DNA of 64,000 bases from UBA8296 sp031581145. GTDB lineage: Bacteria; Bacteroidota; Rhodothermia; Balneolales; Balneolaceae. Made by a program: the position numbers and the translations under genes. This document shows positions 8,100-17,208 of this stretch, in pieces. The stretch is taken from NCBI GenBank assembly GCA_031581145.1, contig JAVLBP010000001.1:172908-236907 (forward strand), written 5' to 3'. The stretch's first letter is position 1, and every line of letters begins with the position of its first letter. The notes under the pieces are model-generated. The model had not been told where the DNA came from, did not search any database, and saw only the letters and a program-made list of their open reading frames with translations.

Positions 8100-9116
8100 T
8101 TAAGCTCCTTGATTGTTTCCATCGGTGTTGTCTTCGGAGGCGCCTTCTTCATCTCCTGCAATACGCGATCTCATATCTGTATCCGCTTGCACATTACGAA
8201 GGTTGTAGTAATCCATGACACCTAAGTTACCCGAGCGGAAGGCTTCAGAAATAGCCATCGGAATTTCAGCTTCATTTTCGACTACTTTTGCACGCATTTC
8301 CTCAATTCTAGCTTTATTTTCTTGCTCCAAAGCGACAGCCATGGCACGTCTTTCTTCTGCCTTTGCACGTGCAACTTTTAGATCCGCTTCGGCTTGCTCT
8401 GTTTGAAGCTTCGCGCCGATATTATCACCAACATCGATATCTGCAATGTCAATTGAAAGGATTTCGAAGGCTGTTCCACTATCTAGCCCTTTCTCTAATA
8501 CGGTTTTAGAAATATTGTCTGGATTTTCTAGAACATCTTTGTGCGTCTCGGCCGATCCTACCGTCGTCACAATCCCTTCACCGACTCGTGCTAGAATCGT
8601 CTCTTCCGTCGCTCCACCCACCAAACGATCAAGATTCGCACGAACCGTCACTCTAGCTGTAACTTTTACAATGATTCCGTCACTTGCTACTGCTGAGATT
8701 TTAGGTGTGTTAATTACTTTTGGATTCACAGAAATCTGAACCGCCTCAAATACGTCTCGTCCTGCAAGGTCGATCGCCGCTGCTCGTTCGAAAGTAAGGC
8801 CTAGATTAGCTTTATCCGCAGAGATTAAGGCTTGGATTACTTTATATACCGAACCACCCGCCAAAAAATGGGCCTCCAATCGTCCAACATCGAGATCCAA
8901 ACCTGCTTTACTCGCTGTAATTTGAGCTTTTATAATCGGTCCTGGTGGCACTTTACGCAAACGCATTCCGACAAGGTCACCGAATATTTTCACCCTAACT
9001 CCAGAGAAGAATGCTGTCACCCAGAGCCCCAAAGGGATATAATAAAAGAAGATGATTAGGACGAGGAGAACAGCGAGTAGAACAAATAATGCTGATGGTA
9101 ATCCGAAAAAATCCAT
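8100..9116 (-). CDS. floA: Flotillin-like protein FloA
   Basis: Membrane scaffold protein that organises functional membrane microdomains. 338 residues. Seen: an N-terminal membrane hairpin (about residues 7-38), then the FloA core with GDLVGMRLRKVPPGPII, VSADGIIVKVTARVTVR-type SPFH sequence near the middle, and a charged Ala/Glu-rich coiled coil (TEQAEADLKVARAKAEERRA) before the conserved FRSGNLGVMDYYNLRN motif. An acidic Asp/Asn/Gly-rich tail ends the protein. It lies 74 bases after an NfeD-type protease gene in the same direction, the pairing usual for floA (yqeZ-yqfA of Bacillus). The tmRNA gene follows 34 bases downstream. Assignment is firm from length, motifs and neighbour. Confidence 0.93.
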   Translation of the reverse strand: MDFFGLPSALFVLLAVLLVLIIFFYYIPLGLWVTAFFSGVRVKIFGDLVGMRLRKVPPGPIIKAQITASKAGLDLDVGRLEAHFLAGGSVYKVIQALISADKANLGLTFERAAAIDLAGRDVFEAVQISVNPKVINTPKISAVASDGIIVKVTARVTVRANLDRLVGGATEETILARVGEGIVTTVGSAETHKDVLENPDNISKTVLEKGLDSGTAFEILSIDIADIDVGDNIGAKLQTEQAEADLKVARAKAEERRAMAVALEQENKARIEEMRAKVVENEAEIPMAISEAFRSGNLGVMDYYNLRNVQADTDMRSRIAGDEEGASEDNTDGNNQGA

Positions 9117-9190
9117 AGAGTTGAATTGAGTTGTGTAGCCGTCGCTACGAGTTGTATGTGCTGTGTTGTGAGTTCAGCTTAGAGAACAAA

Positions 9191-10588
9191 TTATCCTTTT
9201 CTTACGACAAGTACCCGATGTCCATTGACTTGTTTGACAACAACGGTCTCTCCTGATTCGATAAAGTCACCTAGGGTCTGAACGTCCATGCGACGTCCAT
9301 TGAAATCAACAACCCCTGAGGGTCTTAATGGACTTTTTGCGACGCCTTCTTGACCTAATAGTACGTTATACTCCGCCTCATCGGAGGAGGCATCAGTTTC
9401 TGTGAGTTTGTCATTTAATACCAACAAGCCAAACGCTCGACGCTCTGGCATCGCGCGAGCTACCATGGCAATAGCCCCAAAGGACGCAGACAATGTAATG
9501 GCCATTGTCCATACAGCCCTTGTAACCTCACTCTGCTCAGGAAAACTAAAGCCCACATTGCCAATAAGTGATGCACCCAATGAAAACACGACCAACAAAA
9601 GACCAATGATACCGGGCACACCAAATCCAGGGATTACAAAGATCTCAACAATGAGCAATATCACCCCGAGGGCAAACAACAAGATTTCCCATGCCTCAGC
9701 GAGCCCCATGATATAGAGTGGGGCAAAAAATAATGCCGCCCCGAGAGCTGCCGCTGCCCCACCGAAGCCAACACCGGGTGTTTGAAATTCAAAATAGAGC
9801 CCAGACATCATCATCAGCATCAAAATTCCACTTACAACTGGGTTGGCAATAAATCGAAGAGTCGCCTCTTCCCATGACTCCGATGTTTCAACAATCTCCT
9901 CTTCTTCAATGGACAACCTCGCAAGCATTCCAGATTTATTGTCCACAAGATCGTCGGCAACACCATATTCAAGCGCCTCTGAGGAACTCAGCGTCAAAAG
10001 TTTCCCCTCCTCGATAATGCCTTCCACTGCAATCGACTCATCCACCATAGCCTCTGCAATTTGAGGATCACGACCATTGGCTTCAGCCGTGGAACGCATT
10101 AATCCACGAAAATAGCTCTGCATTTTTTCTGAAGCTTTCTCTCCAGATTGGCCTTGGACCACAGTAGCAGCGCCTATTGAAGCACCCTCTGCCATAATGA
10201 TGACGTCACATGAATATGAAATCAAGGCACCGGCAGAGGCAGCATTCTTGTTAATAAAGGCTATGGTACGAATCTCAGCATCTAGGAGTGATTGTCTGAT
10301 TTTATCGGCAGCATCGACAAGCCCCCCAAACGTATCCAATTCAAGAACAAGCACGTCGTCTTCCCTTTCCTCAGCTTGAGCAATCGCACGGTCAATGTAG
10401 TGTGCGAGTCCATTATCAATCATCCCCTCAACCAGCACCCAAGTAGCTTTTGATGAACTTGGCGATGGCTCTGGATCATTTGCAGCAGTGCTGTCAAATC
10501 CAGTGTCATTGTTTTGACCCTTAAGTGGAGTGAATGGGGCACTCGAGATGATCAAAAAACCGGTAATCAACGCAATGATTTTAGTCAT
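9191..10588 (-). CDS. NfeD-family membrane-bound ClpP-class serine protease
   Basis: Membrane protease partner of FloA, 465 residues. Seen: signal peptide (SAPFTPLKG region), then a ClpP/SppA-like domain from about residue 45 with LDTFGGLVDAADKIRQ, the catalytic-serine segment NKNAASAGALIS, and AEGASIGAA. Around residues 250-375 come four or five hydrophobic segments, and from about 400 a soluble NfeD OB-fold domain (LLGQEGVAKSPLRPSGVVDF ... VVVKQVNGHRVLVV). This is the long (NfeD1b) form that normally accompanies flotillin genes. It is the first gene of a minus-strand pair with floA and diverges from the second TonB receptor gene. Its substrate is unknown. Confidence 0.9.
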   Translation of the reverse strand: MTKIIALITGFLIISSAPFTPLKGQNNDTGFDSTAANDPEPSPSSSKATWVLVEGMIDNGLAHYIDRAIAQAEEREDDVLVLELDTFGGLVDAADKIRQSLLDAEIRTIAFINKNAASAGALISYSCDVIIMAEGASIGAATVVQGQSGEKASEKMQSYFRGLMRSTAEANGRDPQIAEAMVDESIAVEGIIEEGKLLTLSSSEALEYGVADDLVDNKSGMLARLSIEEEEIVETSESWEEATLRFIANPVVSGILMLMMMSGLYFEFQTPGVGFGGAAAALGAALFFAPLYIMGLAEAWEILLFALGVILLIVEIFVIPGFGVPGIIGLLLVVFSLGASLIGNVGFSFPEQSEVTRAVWTMAITLSASFGAIAMVARAMPERRAFGLLVLNDKLTETDASSDEAEYNVLLGQEGVAKSPLRPSGVVDFNGRRMDVQTLGDFIESGETVVVKQVNGHRVLVVRKG

Positions 10589-10651
10589 TTCTATGTTGTG
10601 AATTCATGTTAAAAGAGACCGATCGACGTATGTATCTTGGCTCTCTCTTTC

Positions 10652-10665
10652 TACGTATAAACGTA
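10652..10665. promoter_or_regulatory. Palindrome in the nfeD / TonB receptor divergent spacer
   Basis: TACGT (10652-10656) and ACGTA (10661-10665) form a short inverted repeat with a 4-base AT-rich centre, 33 bases before the receptor start at 10699. It could be an operator, but the palindrome is short and may be chance. Confidence 0.2.
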
Positions 10666-10698
10666 CATAAAAAGTTTCATTCTGGCTGTTCTGATCTC

Positions 10699-13035
10699 AT
10701 GCATATTCTAACTCGCAATGTCTTGGGTTTTGCCCATCGTTTTTGCCAATCATGCCTGTACCTAATTGTAGCGCTATGTGTGGCAACACCCACAGTGTCA
10801 GACATACACGCGCAGCCATCCAAAGCAAGGACTGAGCTACAACAAACAACGATACAAGGCTACGTGAGGGATGCAGAAACTGGAGAAACCCTCCTCTTGG
10901 CGACCGTGTCAATAAAAGGGACCACAAAAGGGGTCACAACGAATGGCTCAGGATTTTACTCTTTGACAACGGATCTAACGGGTGAGCAAATCCTACAAGC
11001 ACGCTTTGTGGGATATGACATGGTAGAAAAGGAGATCAATTTGGACAGTGAATCAACGATTCGCCTCGATTTTGAGCTTCCACCTGAAAATCTCACTCTG
11101 GAAGAAGTGGTGGTCGAATCAGAGCGAGACAAAGAAGCCTTAAAGAATATTGGTGTAGCACAATTAAAAACAGAACAAATCAAAAAGCTTCCCGCCGTAT
11201 TTGAGCCAGACGTATTTCGTAGTGTGCAACTCCTTCCTGGCGTTAAAGCTGCATCTGATTATTCTAGTGGTCTTTATATTCGCGGAGGTGGACCGGACCA
11301 AACACTCATTTTGCTGGATGAAACCACCGTATACAATCCATCCCACTTTTTTGGCTTCTTCTCCACATTTAATCCTGACGCGGTTAAAGACATTCGCCTA
11401 TTCAAAGGAGGGTATCCAGCAGAATATGGGGGTCGTCTTGGATCGGTGTTGAGTGTGTACAACAAAGATGGAAATCGTAATGAACGTACTGGGGGCTTAA
11501 GTATTGGACTTCTCGCGTCTAGAGCTTACATCGAGGGCCCTGTGGGTGACGGTTCGTACATGTTCGCAGTACGCCGTTCGACGTTGGAACCGTTACTTGC
11601 AGCGCTACGACAAAGTGTCGATGCGATTCCGTCCACCTTTTATTTTTATGACATTAATGGAAAGGTTACCCAAAGTGTGTCTGAGAATGACCAGTTATCG
11701 GTAGCATTCTATACAGGACAAGACATTGTTGCCCTCCCCTTTGCCGACGATGCCGATATTCGTCTCAATTATGGAAACCGTACACTCAGCACCTCTTGGA
11801 AGCGGATATTGCCCAGAAATTGGTTTACCACACTTACGTTTACAGGGTCGACATACCAGAATAAGCCCAATTTTACCATCGCGGGCACGCCATTTAGCCA
11901 ACGCAACGAAATCTCCGATGTCTCCATCAAATTTGATGCAGAGCACCAACCAAGCCCGACGCATGACCTCAAAATGGGTCTTTGGGCAGGCAACATGATT
12001 CTATCGCTTCGCAACCGATTTGATGGCGAAGAGACGTTCCGTAACCGAATTCAAGCCAATTATGCATCGGTCTATTTTCAAGATGAATGGAGACCTAATG
12101 ACCGTTGGGTAGCGCGTGCTGGGATTCGAGTCAACGCCTTTTCGGAAGGAAACTACATTGAACCAGAACCACGCTTAAGCATAGAATATCGACCTGTTCC
12201 TACGGTACGAATTCAAGCCGCGTATGGTCGATACTCCCAATTCTTGACGCTTATCTCAAATGAAGCCTTCTCTGGCTTTGATACATGGCTTACGGTCGAC
12301 GACGGCGTTCCACCTGCTTACGGAGATCAATGGATTTTGGGCATAAAGACTGAGCCTTTCGATGGGTATGGCTTTGACGTAGAATTCTATGCAAGAACGA
12401 TGAACGATCTGTTTGAGCTAGATCCATTCCTGCCGGATGCCGCGGGCTTAGATTATGATGAGCTATTTCGCTTTGGTGAGGGATTCGCCTATGGTGTAGA
12501 AGTCTTTTTTGAGCGTCAAGTGGGCCGTTTTACGGGGTTTGTAGGGTATACGTATGGTGTGACTCGACGTAAATTTCCAGGATTTAACGCAGCCATCGGC
12601 TCAGACACGCCGCGGTTCTATCCACCTAAATATGATCGCACCCATGATGCAAACATCGTGGCAACCTATCGATTATCTGATCGTTGGACAGCCAACGCAG
12701 TTTTTAGTTATGGCACAGGTCAAGCTTACACAGAGCCGCTAGGTCGAACGCAGTACCCAAGACAGCCATGGAATAATGAAGAGAATGATGTCTTGCTCGT
12801 TGGCAAGGTGAATGCCTCCAGGCTACCGGCCAATCACCGTTTGGATCTCTCGTTTTCTAGACAAGGTCGTTTTTTTGATATCGCCGATTCAGAATTTCAA
12901 ATCCAACTCATTAATGCTTACTCGCGACGAAACGTTTGGTTCTATCAATACGATTTTGACGAGAATCCAGTAAAACAAACTACGGTACCTTTGTTACCAA
13001 TTCTCCCTGCATTCTCTTACACACTGACGTTTTAA
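10699..13035 (+). CDS. TonB-dependent receptor (CarboxypepD_reg-like domain), partner of DUF4249 lipoprotein
   Basis: Outer-membrane transporter, about 778 residues from the ATG at 10699. I preferred that start because it is followed by a signal-peptide-like stretch (FCQSCLYLIVALCVATPTVS); an upstream ATG at 10606 would add 31 residues without such a signal. Seen: regulatory-like domain beginning TIQGYVRDAETGETLLLATV, EVVVESERD linker, plug with LPGVKAASDYSSGLYIRGGG and LFKGGYPAEYGGRLGSVLSV, then barrel strands ending FSYTLTF with terminal phenylalanine. The FxPxxFGFFSTFNPD-type segment and the DUF4249 gene 4 bases downstream are typical of a Bacteroidota receptor subfamily whose ligand is not established. 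Confidence 0.88.
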   Translation: MHILTRNVLGFAHRFCQSCLYLIVALCVATPTVSDIHAQPSKARTELQQTTIQGYVRDAETGETLLLATVSIKGTTKGVTTNGSGFYSLTTDLTGEQILQARFVGYDMVEKEINLDSESTIRLDFELPPENLTLEEVVVESERDKEALKNIGVAQLKTEQIKKLPAVFEPDVFRSVQLLPGVKAASDYSSGLYIRGGGPDQTLILLDETTVYNPSHFFGFFSTFNPDAVKDIRLFKGGYPAEYGGRLGSVLSVYNKDGNRNERTGGLSIGLLASRAYIEGPVGDGSYMFAVRRSTLEPLLAALRQSVDAIPSTFYFYDINGKVTQSVSENDQLSVAFYTGQDIVALPFADDADIRLNYGNRTLSTSWKRILPRNWFTTLTFTGSTYQNKPNFTIAGTPFSQRNEISDVSIKFDAEHQPSPTHDLKMGLWAGNMILSLRNRFDGEETFRNRIQANYASVYFQDEWRPNDRWVARAGIRVNAFSEGNYIEPEPRLSIEYRPVPTVRIQAAYGRYSQFLTLISNEAFSGFDTWLTVDDGVPPAYGDQWILGIKTEPFDGYGFDVEFYARTMNDLFELDPFLPDAAGLDYDELFRFGEGFAYGVEVFFERQVGRFTGFVGYTYGVTRRKFPGFNAAIGSDTPRFYPPKYDRTHDANIVATYRLSDRWTANAVFSYGTGQAYTEPLGRTQYPRQPWNNEENDVLLVGKVNASRLPANHRLDLSFSRQGRFFDIADSEFQIQLINAYSRRNVWFYQYDFDENPVKQTTVPLLPILPAFSYTLTF

Positions 13036-13048
13036 TAGGATGACCCGC

Positions 13049-13984
13049 ATGAAAGTAAGATCTCCCCTATCACTTCTGCTAATTTCGGTTTGTTCTTTGG
13101 CGCTGTGGAGCTGTTCACCCTATGAGCAAGATTCTTATCAACAAGAGTACATTGTTGAGGCGTACCTTATTGCAGGACAACAGTTTCCTGATGTAACATT
13201 GACCACATCAAGTGAACTTTTCGATTCTTTCACCTTACGAGATCAAAGGGTGGATGGAGCGACCGTGATCATAGAATCTGGCGATACAGGTCAATTGATG
13301 ACCTATCAACAAATCGACTCAAGTGGGATCTACACACCGACCGATACCACACAAAAAATTGAAGCAACGGCCACGTATGATCTAACGATTGATATCCCAG
13401 ACAAGGATACTCCCATACGTGCGACGACCACTGTGCCTGAGCCATTGACGGTATTAGGTGGCATCACCGATAGAGTTGTCTACCAATCCTCTGAGCAACT
13501 CGAAATCTTGGTATCAGGTTCACCTGCAGGACAACAACGATTTTTCATTTTTAATACGATTGCCGACGACCCCAAATCCGAAGATTTAACGCCCTTTTAT
13601 AAGTCTACGCTAGAAGATAGTGACGGCGACGTAGTGATCGAAGATTTCTATAAAGTGAGCTCCGGAATCTTAAACGAAGCCAACTTTTTTGACGAGAACG
13701 GCAATACGGTACTTCGCTTACCGTGGTTAGCCGTGTCGTTTTATGGTCCAAATGCCATTGTGGCCAATGTTTTGGATAAAAATTCGTACGACTTTGTCCG
13801 TTCGCAAAGTGTGCAATTGGGCGGGAGCACCTTATCACCTGGAGAAATCCAAAATGTGATTAATCATGTGGAGGGAGCTGTTGGTATTTTTGGCAGTATT
13901 TCTAGTGACACGATCTACACAACGATTGAGAGAAACCCGCTACTTGATTTCAGCCCCGTCGACCCAGATAAAGCCATGCAATAG
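13049..13984 (+). CDS. DUF4249 family lipoprotein
   Basis: Predicted outer-membrane lipoprotein, about 311 residues. The ATG at 13049 gives a basic start and hydrophobic core followed by lipobox SLALWSC, cysteine about residue 24; an ATG also lies at 13040. After the cysteine: YIVEAYLIAGQQFPDVTLTT, DGATVIIE and YDLTIDIP, the pattern of DUF4249, with beta-rich sequence throughout. Such genes sit directly behind TonB receptors in Bacteroidota, which suggests a surface accessory protein helping ligand capture, by analogy only. It ends 36 bases before rpiB. Confidence 0.75.
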   Translation: MKVRSPLSLLLISVCSLALWSCSPYEQDSYQQEYIVEAYLIAGQQFPDVTLTTSSELFDSFTLRDQRVDGATVIIESGDTGQLMTYQQIDSSGIYTPTDTTQKIEATATYDLTIDIPDKDTPIRATTTVPEPLTVLGGITDRVVYQSSEQLEILVSGSPAGQQRFFIFNTIADDPKSEDLTPFYKSTLEDSDGDVVIEDFYKVSSGILNEANFFDENGNTVLRLPWLAVSFYGPNAIVANVLDKNSYDFVRSQSVQLGGSTLSPGEIQNVINHVEGAVGIFGSISSDTIYTTIERNPLLDFSPVDPDKAMQ

Positions 13985-14020
13985 GAGGAATCTCTCCAAG
14001 GAAAACCCTATTATACCCTC

Positions 14021-14464
14021 ATGAAAATCCCCATTGCAAGTGATCATGCAGGGTATCCTGCCAAAGAATTCGTTAAGACAGTTTTACAAGATCTAGGGCA
14101 CGATTCTATCGACCTAGGAACACACTCTGAAGAGTCTGTTGATTACCCAGATTATGGAGCCAAAGTAGCTTCGGCTGTGAGCCAAAAACAATATCCTTTG
14201 GGGATTTTGTTATGTGGAAGCGGACAAGGGATGTGTATGACTGCCAACAAATTTGATGGCGTTAGAGCGGCCTTGGCTTACGATGAGTCTGTCGCGCAAC
14301 TCTCTCGCCAACACAACAATGCAAACGTATTGTGTCTTCCTGGTCGCACATTATCGCATGAGCAATTGCGAGAGATTGTCACGCAATGGCTAACCACTGA
14401 CTTTGAAGGTGGGCGTCATGAACGCAGGGTAGAAAAAATTGAATCCTCTAAAACAACCTATTGA
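14021..14464 (+). CDS. rpiB: Ribose-5-phosphate isomerase B
   Basis: Interconverts ribose 5-phosphate and ribulose 5-phosphate (pentose phosphate pathway). 147 residues, normal for RpiB. Seen: N-terminal IASDHAGYPAKE, DLGTHSEESVDYPDYG, the active-site loop LLCGSGQGMCMTANK with its base-forming cysteine, GVRAALAYDES, and R.HNNANVLCLPGR. All blocks of the LacAB/RpiB family are intact. Its stop codon lies 3 bases before the likely ATG of glyA, so the two genes are almost certainly co-transcribed. An AGGAGG occurs near 13983 but 33 bases from the start, too far to be a ribosome binding site. Confidence 0.94.
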   Translation: MKIPIASDHAGYPAKEFVKTVLQDLGHDSIDLGTHSEESVDYPDYGAKVASAVSQKQYPLGILLCGSGQGMCMTANKFDGVRAALAYDESVAQLSRQHNNANVLCLPGRTLSHEQLREIVTQWLTTDFEGGRHERRVEKIESSKTTY

Positions 14465-14466
14465 GC

Positions 14467-15762
14467 ATGAGTCATTTATCGGAATCCGATCCATTAGTGT
14501 ATAACCTCATAACTGAAGAAACTCAGCGACAGGATACCCATTTCGAGCTTATTGCCTCAGAGAATTATGCGTCCCCTGCTGTCATCCAAGCTGGAGGGTC
14601 ATCCCTTACAAATAAGTACGCTGAAGGGTATCCTGGCAAACGGTATTATGGTGGGTGCGAGGTTGTAGACAACGTAGAAAATTTAGCACGCGATCGGGCC
14701 AAGGAGCTTTTTGGTGCTGACTGGGTGAATGTACAGCCTCACTCAGGAGCCTCAGCCAATATTGCGGTATATCTCACCTTCATGAAGCCAGGAGATACCA
14801 TTCTTGGGCTGGATCTCGCCCATGGCGGACACTTAACACATGGATCTCCAGCCAATTTCTCAGGAATCTGGTTTAATGCTGAGTTTTATGGCGTTGAGCA
14901 GGACACTGGGCGAATTGATATGGATCGGGTACGCGATCGAGCGAAAAAGGTAAATCCACGACTCATTTCCATTGGTGCCTCAGCCTACAGTCGTGATTTT
15001 GACTTTCAAGCGTTCAGGTCTATTGCTGATGAAGTGGGTGCTTTCTTGTGGATGGATATGGCACACACAGCAGGGCTCATTGCAGCCGGTGTCCTCAACG
15101 ACCCCCTTCCCCATGTCGATGTTGTGACAACAACAACACACAAAACATTGCGCGGCCCAAGAAGTGGAATGATTCTGGTTGGGAAGGACAGGGAGAATAC
15201 CCTTGGAGTGGTAGCACCAAAATCAGGGCGTACAAAGATGTGGAGTGAAGTCTTGGATAATGCCGTTTTTCCAGGTTCACAAGGGGGTCCATTGATGCAT
15301 ATCATTGCAGCAAAAGCGGTTGCCTTTGGAGAAGCACTCCAACCCGGATTCAAAACCTATCAACAACAAGTCGTCGCTAATGCAAAAGCAATGGGCGAGG
15401 TGTTTGTGGAGAAAGGGTATTCTATTATATCAGGTGGAACCGATAATCACTTGGTACTCGTTGATTTACGCAATAAAGGTATTACAGGAAAAGTAGCGGA
15501 AGAAACCCTTGACAGAGCCTTCATTACACTGAACAAAAATATGATACCTTTTGACCCTGAAAGTCCATTTGTGACCTCAGGTATCCGTGTGGGCGCCCCA
15601 GCAATGACGACACGGGGATTCAAAGAGGAAGAGTTCAGACAAGTGGCAACCCTGATTGATCGTGTCTTGTCATCCCCAGAAGATGAGTCGGTAATCCATG
15701 CCGTGAAAACTGAAGTCCATGCCTTGTGTGAGGCGCATCCTTTGTCTACCCATAGACTCTAA
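14467..15762 (+). CDS. glyA: Serine hydroxymethyltransferase
   Basis: PLP enzyme converting serine and tetrahydrofolate to glycine and methylene-tetrahydrofolate. About 431 residues from the ATG at 14467; a TTG at 14461 overlaps the rpiB stop and is less likely. Seen: N-terminal FELIASENYASPAV, TNKYAEGYPGKRYYGGCE, LDLAHGGHLTHG, the PLP lysine in VVTTTTHKTLRGPRSG, and FPGSQGGP. These are the standard GlyA blocks in order. tatC starts 2 bases after its stop, so rpiB, glyA and tatC form a compact run. Links to the folate gene folC elsewhere in the window are metabolic only. Confidence 0.96.
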   Translation: MSHLSESDPLVYNLITEETQRQDTHFELIASENYASPAVIQAGGSSLTNKYAEGYPGKRYYGGCEVVDNVENLARDRAKELFGADWVNVQPHSGASANIAVYLTFMKPGDTILGLDLAHGGHLTHGSPANFSGIWFNAEFYGVEQDTGRIDMDRVRDRAKKVNPRLISIGASAYSRDFDFQAFRSIADEVGAFLWMDMAHTAGLIAAGVLNDPLPHVDVVTTTTHKTLRGPRSGMILVGKDRENTLGVVAPKSGRTKMWSEVLDNAVFPGSQGGPLMHIIAAKAVAFGEALQPGFKTYQQQVVANAKAMGEVFVEKGYSIISGGTDNHLVLVDLRNKGITGKVAEETLDRAFITLNKNMIPFDPESPFVTSGIRVGAPAMTTRGFKEEEFRQVATLIDRVLSSPEDESVIHAVKTEVHALCEAHPLSTHRL

Positions 15763-15764
15763 GT

Positions 15765-16595
15765 ATGGCTGAGCAACGCGATGTCATGTCAGCGGTGCCG
15801 CCTAAAGCGAAACCGCCGAAACGAGACCCTTCAGCGTCCATGTCGTTCTTAGATCATCTTGAGGAGCTACGTTGGAGGCTGTTTCGAGGACTCATGGGTA
15901 CAATTGTTGGCATCGTTGTAGCATTCATCTTCCAAGACTTCATTATTAACGAATTAATCTTGGGGCCGACAGAGAAGGATTTCTTTATGTATAAGCTCAT
16001 TGGCATTGATGCTGTAGAGCTATCACTCATTAGCCGTAAATTACCTGGGCAGTTTTTCACCTACTGGGGCACACTCATTGTTATGGGGTTTATTCTTGGC
16101 TCCCCCATTTTTTTCTACCAGTTGTGGGCCTTCATAGCGCCAGCCCTCAACATGAAAGAGAAGCTTCGAACCTTCGGTCACACTGTTTTTATCTCTTTTT
16201 TCTTCCTTTTAGGTGTGTCGTTTGGATATATGATATTGGTACCCTTTGCCGTGCAGTTTTTCACACAGTTCGTGATTGCCGATGTCATTGCCAATGAGTT
16301 TGATATCAATGAATACTTTACAAGTGTATCGATGTGGACGCTGTCTTGTGGTATTTTGTTTCAAATTCCTGTGGCAAGTTTTTTTCTTACCAAACTGGAG
16401 CTCATTACACCGTCCTGGCTACGTAGTTACTGGAGACAAGCCATTGTGGCCATTATGGTCATGGCAGCCGTATTAACGCCCCCAGATCCTGTGAGTCAGG
16501 TATTAATTGCGGGCCCTCTTGCGTTACTTTATCAAGTCGCCATCTTCACGAGCAAACTCGCCCTTCGTGGGGTAGAAAAGTCCAAAGCTGCTTAA
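15765..16595 (+). CDS. tatC: Twin-arginine translocase subunit TatC
   Basis: Integral membrane receptor of the Tat pathway, which exports folded proteins. 276 residues with six hydrophobic segments. Seen: MSFLDHLEELRWRLFRGL after a 26-residue charged Pro/Lys-rich extension, the segment FYQLWAFIAPALNMKEK with the conserved FxxPAL-like pattern, FFLLGVSFGYMILVPFA, and late LTPPDPVSQ. These are diagnostic. A loop between TM1 and TM2 (about residues 60-95) is longer than in Escherichia coli TatC, as is common in Bacteroidota. No tatA/B gene is seen nearby. Confidence 0.94.
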   Translation: MAEQRDVMSAVPPKAKPPKRDPSASMSFLDHLEELRWRLFRGLMGTIVGIVVAFIFQDFIINELILGPTEKDFFMYKLIGIDAVELSLISRKLPGQFFTYWGTLIVMGFILGSPIFFYQLWAFIAPALNMKEKLRTFGHTVFISFFFLLGVSFGYMILVPFAVQFFTQFVIADVIANEFDINEYFTSVSMWTLSCGILFQIPVASFFLTKLELITPSWLRSYWRQAIVAIMVMAAVLTPPDPVSQVLIAGPLALLYQVAIFTSKLALRGVEKSKAA

Positions 16596-16674
16596 CACAT
16601 ATATCACTGTGTAGACTGGCCTCAAAAAATCATATTTTAACCTTATGAGACATTTGACAAGAACAGTTCAAACT

Positions 16675-17175
16675 ATGCGTTCACTTATTCTGTTGACTGC
16701 ACTACCTTTAATTATTACAGGGTGCTTAGAATCTAGTTCAAGCGTTGTAGCTCCAACGGAATCAACCGACCCAGACTATAGCACAGTCCCTGCACCCTAC
16801 GATACGACCGGCAAGCCTGTCATCACATTGAACGGTGGTACGATCGCTTACCTAGTGCATCAATCGGATCACCCATTTATTGTTCAACCAAGAGATCAGG
16901 TAGCCATCTTTCTTACGCTGAGGACACTCGACGGTGAGATTGTCTCAAGCACCTATTCCGATAGCACAACGACAGCTAGCCTCGTCGATGTTCAAGGAAT
17001 CTCTGTTTCTGGCCTCAAAAATGGTGTTACTGGCATGAGGGTAAATGAGAAGCGTACACTTATTGTCCCGCCAGGTGAAGGTTTCGCCGATGTTGATTCA
17101 AACAATGTGAACTACGACCTACGCAACGATACGATTCGGTATGATGTCCTCTTGGACCGAATCTATGACAACTAA
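16675..17175 (+). CDS. FKBP-like lipoprotein, active-site residues degenerate
   Basis: Predicted lipoprotein of about 166 residues; ATG at 16675 gives MRSLILLTALPLIITGC with a clear lipobox; an ATG at 16645 is also in frame. The C-terminal half (about 70-164) follows the FKBP pattern: VAIFLTLRTLDGEIV, SGLKNGVTGMRVNEKRTLIV, PPGEGFAD and TIRYDVLLDRI. Compared with active FKBPs, the FD/FDSS segment and the tryptophan on the pocket floor (here SGLKNG where VIxGWxxG is usual) are missing, so prolyl isomerase activity is doubtful. It may be a binding or folding accessory protein in the envelope. It stands alone between tatC and the converging alr gene. Confidence 0.65.
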   Translation: MRSLILLTALPLIITGCLESSSSVVAPTESTDPDYSTVPAPYDTTGKPVITLNGGTIAYLVHQSDHPFIVQPRDQVAIFLTLRTLDGEIVSSTYSDSTTTASLVDVQGISVSGLKNGVTGMRVNEKRTLIVPPGEGFADVDSNNVNYDLRNDTIRYDVLLDRIYDN

Positions 17176-17208
17176 GTTGTTTGCAATCCATCCATTACGG
17201 TATATACA

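Noticed and set aside
9402..9716. 104-residue plus-strand frame
   Set aside because: It is the reverse frame of the nfeD membrane region; its composition reflects the antisense of hydrophobic codons.
13982..13987. AGGAGG as a ribosome binding site for rpiB
   Set aside because: It is about 33 bases before the ATG, too far for Shine-Dalgarno use, and other starts in the window lack such sites.
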